This document shows, piece by piece, positions 53,348-60,431 of a stretch of 64,000 nucleotides of DNA. The notes beneath the pieces are model-generated. The model was given only the letters and a program-made list of their open reading frames with translations. It had not been told where the DNA came from and did not search any database. The stretch is taken from positions 62,001 to 126,000 of the forward strand of contig NZ_JASTZU010000027.1 in NCBI RefSeq assembly GCF_030282825.1, written 5' to 3'. The position numbers and the translations under genes are program-made. Every line of letters starts with the position of its first letter. The stretch's first letter is position 1. The stretch is from Aquibacillus rhizosphaerae. Its GTDB lineage: Bacteria; Bacillota; Bacilli; Bacillales; Amphibacillaceae.

Positions 53348-54472
53348 CTAGTCAAAGATTCCATGTCTAATTATATTTACATCTATATTAAAATTAACGT
53401 CAATATTGGGATACATTTCACGCCATTTTTCCTCTGTTAATTCATTATTCCGTGTTTCTTGATTATAGGTGGTTCCAAACCCCATTGGGTCTACATTCAG
53501 TTCTTTCGTCTTATCCATTACCTCTTGTAATTGTTCTTTAAAATTATCTTCAATTTGTTTTTCTAGTTTTTTTAATACCTTCTCATCTTTAATAAGCAAT
53601 GGAACAGATAATTCCATTAGTCGAGCATCTAACGAAATATTGACGTCGTATGAAAGATTTTTTTTGTCATTTAGTAATATCTTGGATTTACTCCTGATTT
53701 CACTTAATACGAAATGAAACTCTTCATCCTTGTGCTTATCTTCATCTTCCTCGATAAATTCTTCAAAGGGTTGTTTGGATAAAGACATTTCTTGTTTACC
53801 TGCTTTAAAGCTTTCAGTCATTAACTTAACTAAGAATGTTTGTTTTGGTGATAATGAATCAACATATACATCGTTTTGAAATAGAGCAATGCTTTCAATT
53901 ACAGGCTTTTGTTTTTCAATAGTTACCAAAGGTTGTATCGGATCAATGCCTATGTCCTCATATTTATGAACAAAATCAAAGAAATCACTCTCAGGGAGAA
54001 TCTCCCGCTTCTGATTATTATCAATTAAGTTGTAAAGGTACTTGCTTAAATCAATGGACGTATCAATTGTTAGGACTTCTCGTGCTGTCGTTTCACTAAC
54101 TAGTAAATATAAACTAGCTGGCTCCTCAGCATTTTTGAAATGCGGGCTTAGCACACGCATAATCCCGGTTTCTGCAAGCTCTTTCCCAAAAACTTTAACC
54201 CGTATTTGTCCAGTAACGAGTTTATAATTTGTTTTTAAGTTAGCTGTGTCTAGTGCGCCTTCATAGGTATTAGCTTGACTTTCAACGGCTTGAATCGCTT
54301 CTGGGATGTCTGGATCAAATTGTTTGTAGAGAAATGTGTTGTCTAAAGCTTTATCTTCATGAAGTAAATCTGCTCCATAGCTGCTTACAATCCCAAGTGT
54401 TTCAATTTGTTTTGGAGGAGCGCATCCAACTAACAGTGTTAGCATAAGCACTATAAGCGACCTTTTTTTCAA
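53348..54472 (-). CDS. gerAC: Ger(x)C-family spore germination lipoprotein
   Basis: A 374-aa lipoprotein, third subunit of a GerA-type nutrient receptor in the spore inner membrane. The signal MLTLLVGC gives the lipidated Cys17. Then come ETLGIVSSYGADLL and the long soluble C-subunit with QTFLVKLMTESFKAGKQEMS and a C-terminal amphipathic helix (KKLEKQIEDNFKEQLQEVMD), ending at DVNFNIDVNIIRHGIFD. This matches the three-domain GerC fold. Its start overlaps the gerAB stop by 4 bases. Confidence 0.92.
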   Translation of the reverse strand: MKKRSLIVLMLTLLVGCAPPKQIETLGIVSSYGADLLHEDKALDNTFLYKQFDPDIPEAIQAVESQANTYEGALDTANLKTNYKLVTGQIRVKVFGKELAETGIMRVLSPHFKNAEEPASLYLLVSETTAREVLTIDTSIDLSKYLYNLIDNNQKREILPESDFFDFVHKYEDIGIDPIQPLVTIEKQKPVIESIALFQNDVYVDSLSPKQTFLVKLMTESFKAGKQEMSLSKQPFEEFIEEDEDKHKDEEFHFVLSEIRSKSKILLNDKKNLSYDVNISLDARLMELSVPLLIKDEKVLKKLEKQIEDNFKEQLQEVMDKTKELNVDPMGFGTTYNQETRNNELTEEKWREMYPNIDVNFNIDVNIIRHGIFD

Positions 54473-55581
54473 CTATGATTCCCCCTGTTTTTATTCATTT
54501 TCTTTTTAATAATTACTAGTGGATACAGAACAAAAGGGTAAATAAATACAATCCAAAAGCCAACTTGTGCAACATAGTCGATAATTAATTGGATTGTAAA
54601 TTGATCTCTAATTAATCCGCCACAAATAAATAATAAGAATACAACACCATAGACCGCCTTCTTTTGAGGTAACTGGTACATACGTTTTAGTCCGTAAGAA
54701 ATCATCCAGGTAATTAATATCATATTCGGCACAATAACCATCATCCATTGAGTCACAATAATTAAGTCGAACCTTTCAATGACGGCATATTCAATTAATT
54801 TATACAAGATTAATACAGGCCAAATCGAACGCTCCAATAAATCACCGCCAAAAAAACCTATGGAGATAAAGGTGACTAACAGAACAAGAAATGTAGTCAT
54901 CACGATTCCTAACTGAGTAGGTAGTTGAGCCTTTTTTTTATTATCAATAAAGGGATATAAGAAGAAAAGAATTTCCAAACCAAGAAAAGAGTAAGTGGTT
55001 GCTCTAGCACCTTTTAATAACTCCATTGGTGTAGCTTCAAACATCGGTTTAAAATGACCGAAATCCATTAAGGTCATTGGTTTATAAAGAAAAAAAATTA
55101 ACCATAATGTCAGGATAAAGAAGGTGAACGTAACCCCAACTGCTACTCTTAGACCACCAAGCACTGCATAAGTAACGATAGATAATATCATGATGCTTAG
55201 CAGCCAGGGAGACAACATTGGATATATAAAAACTTGAACAACTTGAATGTAATTAATCAAAATAGACACTAGACTACTAAATAAATAAATAATAAAAATT
55301 GTACCGAGCACTCTACTAATCCATTTTCCGAAAAGATCTGTTTGAATACCAAAAATATCTGTGTTTTTATATTTTTTAAGTATAGCAAACATGACGAAAA
55401 TGATAAGATGCATGCATAATCCTGCAATGATAACAGATATCCAAGCATCTTGTTTAGCTTCCTTAAAGATATACCGAGGTGTACTCATAATCCCCGTTCC
55501 GGTTTGGATGCTAGATATGATGAAAAACAAATAGAAAGCTTTCACACGTAGGCCCGGCCTAATAGTTATATTGACATCCAT
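54469..55581 (-). CDS. gerAB: Ger(x)B-family germination receptor subunit
   Basis: A 370-aa APC-superfamily membrane protein with ten helices, the subunit that binds the germinant (amino acid or sugar) in GerA-type receptors. It has QTGTGIMSTPRYIFKEAKQD in helix 1, VAVGVTFTFFILTLWLIFFL and AFYSFLGLEILFFLYPF-like segment (ATTYSFLGLEILFFLYPFID) in helix 6, which form the ligand pocket in family structures. ATG 55581 is chosen because GGAGGG lies 5 bases upstream; it falls one base after the gerAA stop region, implying tight coupling. The germinant is not predictable. Confidence 0.92.
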   Translation of the reverse strand: MDVNITIRPGLRVKAFYLFFIISSIQTGTGIMSTPRYIFKEAKQDAWISVIIAGLCMHLIIFVMFAILKKYKNTDIFGIQTDLFGKWISRVLGTIFIIYLFSSLVSILINYIQVVQVFIYPMLSPWLLSIMILSIVTYAVLGGLRVAVGVTFTFFILTLWLIFFLYKPMTLMDFGHFKPMFEATPMELLKGARATTYSFLGLEILFFLYPFIDNKKKAQLPTQLGIVMTTFLVLLVTFISIGFFGGDLLERSIWPVLILYKLIEYAVIERFDLIIVTQWMMVIVPNMILITWMISYGLKRMYQLPQKKAVYGVVFLLFICGGLIRDQFTIQLIIDYVAQVGFWIVFIYPFVLYPLVIIKKKMNKNRGNHS

Positions 55582-55582
55582 C

Positions 55583-57106
55583 CTATCCCTCCAAATCATC
55601 TATATCTTTTTTCTTTGTTGATTTTTTCTCCTTATAACGCATGTCATCCTTTAAGCGGTAGGATAAAGCACGTTTATTTCCCACTCCAAAAGGTAACCGG
55701 AACAACGCATTATCTAAATCTTTATATACAAATGGATAAACTGGTAAGAAATAGGGGCGACCTAGTGATGATATTCTCAATAAATGAATAATCAAAAGTG
55801 ATAATCCAAATGTTACGCCAATAATTCCAAACATTCCGGCCAGAATGATTAGCGGATAACGAATTACTCGAATCGCAGAACCCATAAGATAGCTTGGTGT
55901 TGTAAAAGATGCTAATGCACTCATTGCAATTACAATAATCAAGACGTTACTTGTAAGACCGGCTTCAACAGCTGCTTGACCTAAGACAATCCCACCAACG
56001 ATACCAATGGTTTGTCCTACTTTAGTGGGTAGCCTTGCCCCTGCTTCGCGAAGTAATTCAATGATTAATTCTAAAAACAATACTTCCATTATCGGTGGAA
56101 AAGGCACTTTAGATCGTGATTCCCCAAGCGTAACTAATAAATTAGTGGGTAGTACTTCATAATGGAATGTAACAACAGCGACATAAACCGGGGTCATTAT
56201 AAACGAAATAAACATTGCGATGAACCGAAGCATACGGAAAAATGTTGCAACGTTCCATCGAAAATAGACATCTTCTGTTGATTCAAAAAAACTAAAAAAG
56301 GTGCTTGGTGCAACTATTCCTTCAGGACTACCATCTGTTAATACACCAACTTTACCTTTACTTACCCCGTAGGAAAAACGATCAACCCGCTCTGTTAAGT
56401 AAAATTGTGGGAAAACTGATAACGATGAATCCTCTATATATTGCGCGAGAACAGAACTGTCCTCTATATCATCTACTTTTAAATCATTCAGTCGTTGTCG
56501 CATCGTTTGAACATCTTCATCATTGGCAAGTGACTTTAAATAGACAAGACGTACTTCTGTTGGTAAACGCTCACCAATTGTAAATTTTTCGGCTACTAAT
56601 TCAGTTGAATGGATGTTAGAGCGGACAACGTTTAAATTAATATCTATTGATTCCGTAAATGAAGTTTGTGGACCGATAACAATCGATTCTCTTTCGGGCT
56701 TTTCTATCGGTCTTTGGTGCATTTTCAATAGTATAAAAGTGGTAACTTGTTTTTCATTTTCGATATAGATTCCAACAGAACCGCTGATTAATTCATTGCA
56801 TACATCTTCTACTTTATCCTGCTGTTTTGCATTGCCTAACGGTAAATTATTTATTAGGTTTGATGCAGTCGATTCTTCTTGTCCATATATTAAAGGTGTG
56901 AGTAAGCTTTCATTTAAGCTAGTTTTATCAACCAAATGGGAAATATAAAATACTACTATTTTTTTATTCTGTACGTCTAATTGTTTAAACGTAAGGTCTG
57001 CTTCATCGTGTAAGTGATCTCTTATTTTTTGTTTTAACTTCTCAATGGACAAAGGGAAACTGCCCTCATTATTGTTTTTCTGAAATGGACGTGGTCGCTT
57101 ATTCAA
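55583..57106 (-). CDS. gerAA: Ger(x)A-family germination receptor subunit
   Basis: A 507-aa protein. The large cytoplasmic N-terminal domain (about 1-280) includes VAEKFTIGERLPTEVRLVYL, RLNDLKVDDIEDSSVLAQYI and DRFSYGVSKGKVGVLTDGSP. Five or so transmembrane helices follow with PPIMEVLFLELIIELLREAG and ARLPTKVGQTIGIVGGIVLG, the strongest family signature. The A subunits oligomerise into a nutrient-gated ion channel that releases cations on germination. First gene of the gerA operon; a sigma-G-like promoter lies 34-63 bases upstream of its start. Confidence 0.94.
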   Translation of the reverse strand: MNKRPRPFQKNNNEGSFPLSIEKLKQKIRDHLHDEADLTFKQLDVQNKKIVVFYISHLVDKTSLNESLLTPLIYGQEESTASNLINNLPLGNAKQQDKVEDVCNELISGSVGIYIENEKQVTTFILLKMHQRPIEKPERESIVIGPQTSFTESIDINLNVVRSNIHSTELVAEKFTIGERLPTEVRLVYLKSLANDEDVQTMRQRLNDLKVDDIEDSSVLAQYIEDSSLSVFPQFYLTERVDRFSYGVSKGKVGVLTDGSPEGIVAPSTFFSFFESTEDVYFRWNVATFFRMLRFIAMFISFIMTPVYVAVVTFHYEVLPTNLLVTLGESRSKVPFPPIMEVLFLELIIELLREAGARLPTKVGQTIGIVGGIVLGQAAVEAGLTSNVLIIVIAMSALASFTTPSYLMGSAIRVIRYPLIILAGMFGIIGVTFGLSLLIIHLLRISSLGRPYFLPVYPFVYKDLDNALFRLPFGVGNKRALSYRLKDDMRYKEKKSTKKKDIDDLEG

Positions 57107-57139
57107 GAATTTCCCTCCACATATGCACAGTTCTATCTT

Positions 57140-57169
57140 TAGTATGGGAGAATTAAAGTGAAAATATGT
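57140..57169 (-). promoter_or_regulatory. Sigma-G-type forespore promoter of the gerA operon
   Basis: On the minus strand ACATA (57165-57169), an 18-base spacer and CATACTA (57140-57146) match the sigma-G consensus GHATR-N18-CATNHTA apart from the first base. GerA operons are transcribed by sigma-G in B. subtilis. Confidence 0.7.
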
Positions 57170-57265
57170 GATAATTGAAGTGGAATAATGTTTTTAATTT
57201 TTCTAGATAGGAATTAGTTGGATTTGATGAAGGCGAGAGAAGGTGTTTTTAAGGCTTAAAATAAA

Positions 57266-57294
57266 CAAAAACCTCCAAGAGTAGGAGGTTTTTA
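57266..57294 (-). terminator. Intrinsic terminator of the carbonic anhydrase gene
   Basis: On the minus strand AAACCTCC and GGAGGTTT flank a 7-base loop and run into TTTTG, 3 bases past the stop codon. Confidence 0.85.
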
Positions 57295-57296
57295 TT

Positions 57297-57851
57297 CTAA
57301 TATCCCTTTTGAATGACATCTAATTGTCCCGTATTTGGATCAATAACAAGACCGTGAACAGGGACACTTTCAGGTAATAAAGGGTGATTGCGAATGACAT
57401 TTACACTATGCTGAACAGATTCTTCCACGCTGTCAAATCCTTGTAACCAATCTTCCACATCAATTCCGGCGTATTCTAGTGTTTTGATTGTATCCTGTTT
57501 AACACCTCTTTGTTGGGCTTTTTCGATAAGTTGTTTACCATTAAAGCCTTTCATTCCACAGTCGTGATGCCCAATTACTAAGATTTCATCTGCCTGAAGT
57601 TCATAGACAGCTACCAATAAACTTCGCATAATACTCCCAAATGGGTTTTTAATGATAGCTCCTGCATTTTTAACGATTTTTGCATCTCCATTTTTAATGT
57701 TTAATGCATTTGGTAAAAGTTCTACCAATCGGGTATCCATACAGCTAAAAATAATGATTCGCTTGTCCGGAAACTTGTCTGTCTCAAATGGAACATATTT
57801 TTGTTCCTTAGCAAATGCCTTATTATATTCAATTAATTCATCTAAGTACAT
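57297..57851 (-). CDS. Beta-class carbonic anhydrase
   Basis: A 184-aa beta-carbonic anhydrase that interconverts CO2 and bicarbonate. The zinc ligands are in IIIFSCMDTRLVELLPNALN (Cys and the Asp-Arg dyad) and LVIGHHDCGMKGFNG (His and Cys), with KIVKNAGAIIKNPFGS lining the active site. It resembles B. subtilis YtiB. ATG 57851 follows AAAGGAGATG; the frame extends upstream without support. It could work with the SbtA-type permease at 41699, but the two are not linked. Confidence 0.93.
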   Translation of the reverse strand: MYLDELIEYNKAFAKEQKYVPFETDKFPDKRIIIFSCMDTRLVELLPNALNIKNGDAKIVKNAGAIIKNPFGSIMRSLLVAVYELQADEILVIGHHDCGMKGFNGKQLIEKAQQRGVKQDTIKTLEYAGIDVEDWLQGFDSVEESVQHSVNVIRNHPLLPESVPVHGLVIDPNTGQLDVIQKGY

Positions 57852-57952
57852 AACTACATCTCCTTTTAAAGAACTTAAAATAATAATATCAGATAATGAA
57901 TAGTAATCACAGTTTATGAGCCTAAAATGCATACAGTAAAGTAAAAATTATG

Positions 57953-57981
57953 TTGACTTACCAAAATTTTCATAATATAAT
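57953..57981 (+). promoter_or_regulatory. Near-consensus sigma-A promoter of the bmrCD-type leader
   Basis: TTGACT (57953-57958), a 17-base spacer and TATAAT (57976-57981). The expected start point near 57988 gives a 30-base untranslated stretch before the leader ORF. Such a strong promoter suggests that control is exerted after initiation, by the attenuator downstream. Confidence 0.88.
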
Positions 57982-58006
57982 AAAAACGCATTAAAAAATC
58001 GAAAGG

Positions 58007-58155
58007 AGGTCACGAAAATGAAAAAAGTACATGTAGTAAATCATTCAGCTAACTTAATATGTGAAGTGACCTTCAGAAGAGCAACTTACTATAATTAAAC
58101 TATTTGTTTTTATTTATAACTGTTAAGGTCACGACTATTTGTCCGTGGCCTTTTT
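58007..58155 (+). promoter_or_regulatory. Ribosome-controlled transcription attenuator
   Basis: Four segments can pair in competing ways: (1) AGGTCACG, 58007-58014, overlapping the Shine-Dalgarno of the leader ORF; (2) GTGACCTT, 58066-58073, codons 17-19 of the leader ORF; (3) AAGGTCACG, 58125-58133; (4) CGTGGCCTT, 58144-58152, then TTTTT. Pairing 3:4 is the intrinsic terminator. Pairing 2:3 is an antiterminator (8 Watson-Crick pairs). Pairing 1:2 (7 Watson-Crick pairs plus one G-U) frees 3 for termination. A ribosome held at the leader start would cover segment 1 and favour readthrough. Confidence 0.8.
58018..58098 (+). CDS. Leader peptide ORF (26 aa) of the ABC exporter operon
   Basis: ATG 58018 follows AAAGGAGGT at a 7-base spacing and opens 26 codons, MKKVHVVNHSANLICEVTFR then RATYYN-stop. 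Its ribosome binding site and codons 17-19 both take part in the attenuator. It corresponds in position to bmrB, the leader ORF of the B. subtilis bmrCD operon, but I do not recognise sequence similarity. The peptide probably acts only through its translation. Confidence 0.75.
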   Translation: MKKVHVVNHSANLICEVTFRRATYYN

Positions 58156-58171
58156 CTATTCTTTTTTAAAG

Positions 58172-58207
58172 AAGCGCATACGTCTAGGGACGTGTGCGTT
58201 TTTTTGT
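58172..58207 (+). terminator. Second leader terminator
   Basis: AAGCGCATACGT pairs with ACGTGTGCGTTT (two G-U pairs) over the loop CTAGGG and is followed by T7. It comes 17 bases after the first terminator, giving two terminators in series before the mini-ORFs. Confidence 0.88.
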
Positions 58208-58338
58208 TATTAAAAGGAAAAAAATGTAATTTAATTCAGCGAAGTCTGGATACTATCCAGTTTCTATAAATTAGGTTTTATTTCGATGATTCGTTTTAGA
58301 AATAAAACTAATAAAAAGTTGGAAGGAGAGAGGTAACG

Positions 58339-58395
58339 ATGATGAAGCAAATGAGAAAGCATTGGTTTATGAAAGCATGGAGAGAGAGCGGATAA
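58339..58395 (+). CDS. 18-aa mini-ORF 1 (ends WRESG)
   Basis: ATG 58339 after GGAAGGAG and AGAGG opens 18 codons, MMKQMRKHWFMKAWRESG, then TAA. It has the same length as mini-ORF 2 (58592) and shares Met1, Met11, Trp14, Glu16, Ser17 and Gly18, with Arg/Lys at 15. The codons for Glu and Gly and the stop differ between copies, so the similarity is at the amino-acid level. It precedes a truncated copy of the exporter's first codons. Confidence 0.6.
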   Translation: MMKQMRKHWFMKAWRESG

Positions 58396-58428
58396 CAATT
58401 TAATTCATGGAATAAGTAGGTGAGGTTT

Positions 58429-58566
58429 GTGTTTATAATATTCAGAAAGATTGACTGGTTTTTTACAGAATTTATGAAGCGATATAAATTAGTATTTGTA
58501 ATTACCTTTAAGAAAAATAGCCCAATCATTGATCGAATGGTATTGATCGTTTCAAAACAAAATTAG
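58429..58566 (+). pseudogene. Truncated duplicate of the BmrC-type exporter N-terminus
   Basis: GTG 58429 after GTAGGTGAGG reads FIIFRKIDWFF-(TEF)-MKRYKLVFVIT, aligning with residues 2-24 of the exporter encoded at 58674 (FMIFKKLDWFF, WKRYTFAIL). After that the frame diverges and stops after 45 codons. With mini-ORF 1 it forms the upstream unit of a diverged tandem duplication of the region 58576-58745. It could still be translated as a 45-aa peptide. Confidence 0.65.
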
Positions 58567-58591
58567 TAAATAATAGAAAGGAGAAACATGA

Positions 58592-58648
58592 ATGATTATA
58601 AAAAAGAAAGCAGAGGTTTTAATGGAAGAGTGGAAGGAAAGCGGTTAG
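58592..58648 (+). CDS. 18-aa mini-ORF 2 (ends WKESG), directly before bmrC-type gene
   Basis: ATG 58592, 8 bases after GAAAGGAGA, opens 18 codons, MIIKKKAEVLMEEWKESG, then TAG, 25 bases before the exporter start. It is paralogous to mini-ORF 1. The overlapping frame from ATG 58588 gives an unrelated peptide. Its position suggests translational coupling or a second control step for the exporter gene. Confidence 0.6.
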   Translation: MIIKKKAEVLMEEWKESG

Positions 58649-58673
58649 TTAAATAAATAGGTAGGTGACGGAT

Positions 58674-60431
58674 ATGTTTATGATTTTTAAAAAATTAGAT
58701 TGGTTTTTCAAACAATATTGGAAAAGGTACACGTTTGCTATTTTAGCATTAATTGTTGCTAGTTTTATTGATATTATACCACCTAAATTAGTGGGAATGG
58801 CGATAGATGAGATACAATTTGACACCTTAACAATGGAAAGAATTATAGATTTACTATTGCTCTATGGGGCACTTATATTCCTAAGTTATACGATTTCTTT
58901 TTTGTGGGATTACACCCTGTTTGGTGGCGCCGCTATTATGGAGAAATTAATGCGTACACGATTAATGCATCACTTTTTACGCATGACACCAACTTTTTAT
59001 AGTAAGTTTCGGACAGGGGATTTGATGGCCAAGTCAACCAATGACTTAAAAGCAATTGCTACGACGACAGGTTTTGGAATATTAACGCTAGTTGATTCTA
59101 GTATCTTTATGTTTATGATTATTGTAGTTATGGGATTTACAATTAGTTGGAAGTTAACTTTAGTAGCATTAATTCCACTACCAATTATGGCAATTGTCAT
59201 GCATAAGTATGGAAGTATCATTCACGAACGGTTTATGAAGGCGCAAGCTTCATTTAGTGATATGAATAATGAGGTTTTAGAATCCATACGTGGCGTGAGA
59301 GTGATTCGAGCATATGTGCAAGAAACCCAGGATGAAAAACGATTTAATGATATGACAGAGGATGTGTATCAAAAAAACTTAGAGGTAGCTAAAGTTGATG
59401 CGCTGTTTGAGCCAACGATGAAAATTCTAGTAGGGTTATCCTATACAATTGGCTTAGGATACGGAACGACGCTCGTATTTCAAAATGCCATTACTTTAGG
59501 TGAGCTTGTTTCTTTCAATGTATATTTAGGAATGTTAATTTGGCCAATGTTTGCTGTTGGAGAATTAATTAATGTATTGCAACGAGGAAATGCTTCCTTA
59601 GATCGTGTCAATGAAACATTAACCTATCCGAATGATTTGGATCAACCTAAATATGATAAACATGCAAAATCTATTCTTTCCCCAAACAATATAATATTTA
59701 AAACACTCAGCTTTACTTATCCTGGAAGTGAAGTACAGAGTCTAACTAATGTTAACTTGGAAGTACTTAAAGGACAAACAATCGGTATTGTTGGCAAAAC
59801 AGGCGCAGGTAAAACCACTTTATTAAAACAACTATTAAGAGAGTATCCAGGCCGAAAAGGTACGTTAACAATTTCAGGAGTACCAATTGAAGAATTTTCG
59901 ATTGATCAAACCCGAGCTTGGATTGGTTATGTTCCTCAAGACCAAGTGATGTTTTCAAAAACAATCCGAGAGAACATCCAATTTGGGAGAACAAATGCGA
60001 CAGATAAGGAAATAAATCGCGTAATGGAAATGGCATCGTTTTTAGATGATATTAACAACTTACCTCAAGGTCTAGATACAAAAGTAGGGGAGAGCGGAGT
60101 CACCTTGTCGGGAGGACAGAAACAACGGGTTGCCTTGGCCCGTGCGTTTATAAAAGATCCAGAAATTCTTCTCCTAGATGATGCCTTGTCAGCAGTTGAT
60201 GGGAAGACGGAAGCAATGATTATTAACCATCTAAAAAATGATCGCCAAGGTAAAACCACCTTTATTACCGCTCATCGAATGTCAGCAGTACAGCACGCTG
60301 ACACGATTGTTGTTTTGCATGAGGGGAAGGTTATTGAAATGGGCCCACACCAGGATTTAATAGATACTAATGGCTGGTACAGCAGACAATATAAATTACA
60401 ACAGGTAGTAGAGCAGGGGGAGGTCTCTTAA
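58674..60431 (+). CDS. bmrC: Heterodimeric multidrug ABC exporter, subunit YheI/BmrC type
   Basis: A 585-aa fused membrane/ATPase half-transporter, the same length as B. subtilis YheI (BmrC). Six helices occupy about residues 12-305. The nucleotide-binding domain has Walker A GKTGAGKTT (about 373-381), the Q-loop GYVPQDQVMF, signature TLSGGQKQRVALARAF and Walker B ILLLDDALSAVD. The catalytic Glu after Walker B is Asp (about 500), marking the degenerate ATP site known for BmrC-type subunits. The switch His is in TAHRMS. ATG 58674 is preferred over GTG 58665, which lies within the ribosome binding site. It works with the next gene to export drugs. Confidence 0.93.
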   Translation: MFMIFKKLDWFFKQYWKRYTFAILALIVASFIDIIPPKLVGMAIDEIQFDTLTMERIIDLLLLYGALIFLSYTISFLWDYTLFGGAAIMEKLMRTRLMHHFLRMTPTFYSKFRTGDLMAKSTNDLKAIATTTGFGILTLVDSSIFMFMIIVVMGFTISWKLTLVALIPLPIMAIVMHKYGSIIHERFMKAQASFSDMNNEVLESIRGVRVIRAYVQETQDEKRFNDMTEDVYQKNLEVAKVDALFEPTMKILVGLSYTIGLGYGTTLVFQNAITLGELVSFNVYLGMLIWPMFAVGELINVLQRGNASLDRVNETLTYPNDLDQPKYDKHAKSILSPNNIIFKTLSFTYPGSEVQSLTNVNLEVLKGQTIGIVGKTGAGKTTLLKQLLREYPGRKGTLTISGVPIEEFSIDQTRAWIGYVPQDQVMFSKTIRENIQFGRTNATDKEINRVMEMASFLDDINNLPQGLDTKVGESGVTLSGGQKQRVALARAFIKDPEILLLDDALSAVDGKTEAMIINHLKNDRQGKTTFITAHRMSAVQHADTIVVLHEGKVIEMGPHQDLIDTNGWYSRQYKLQQVVEQGEVS

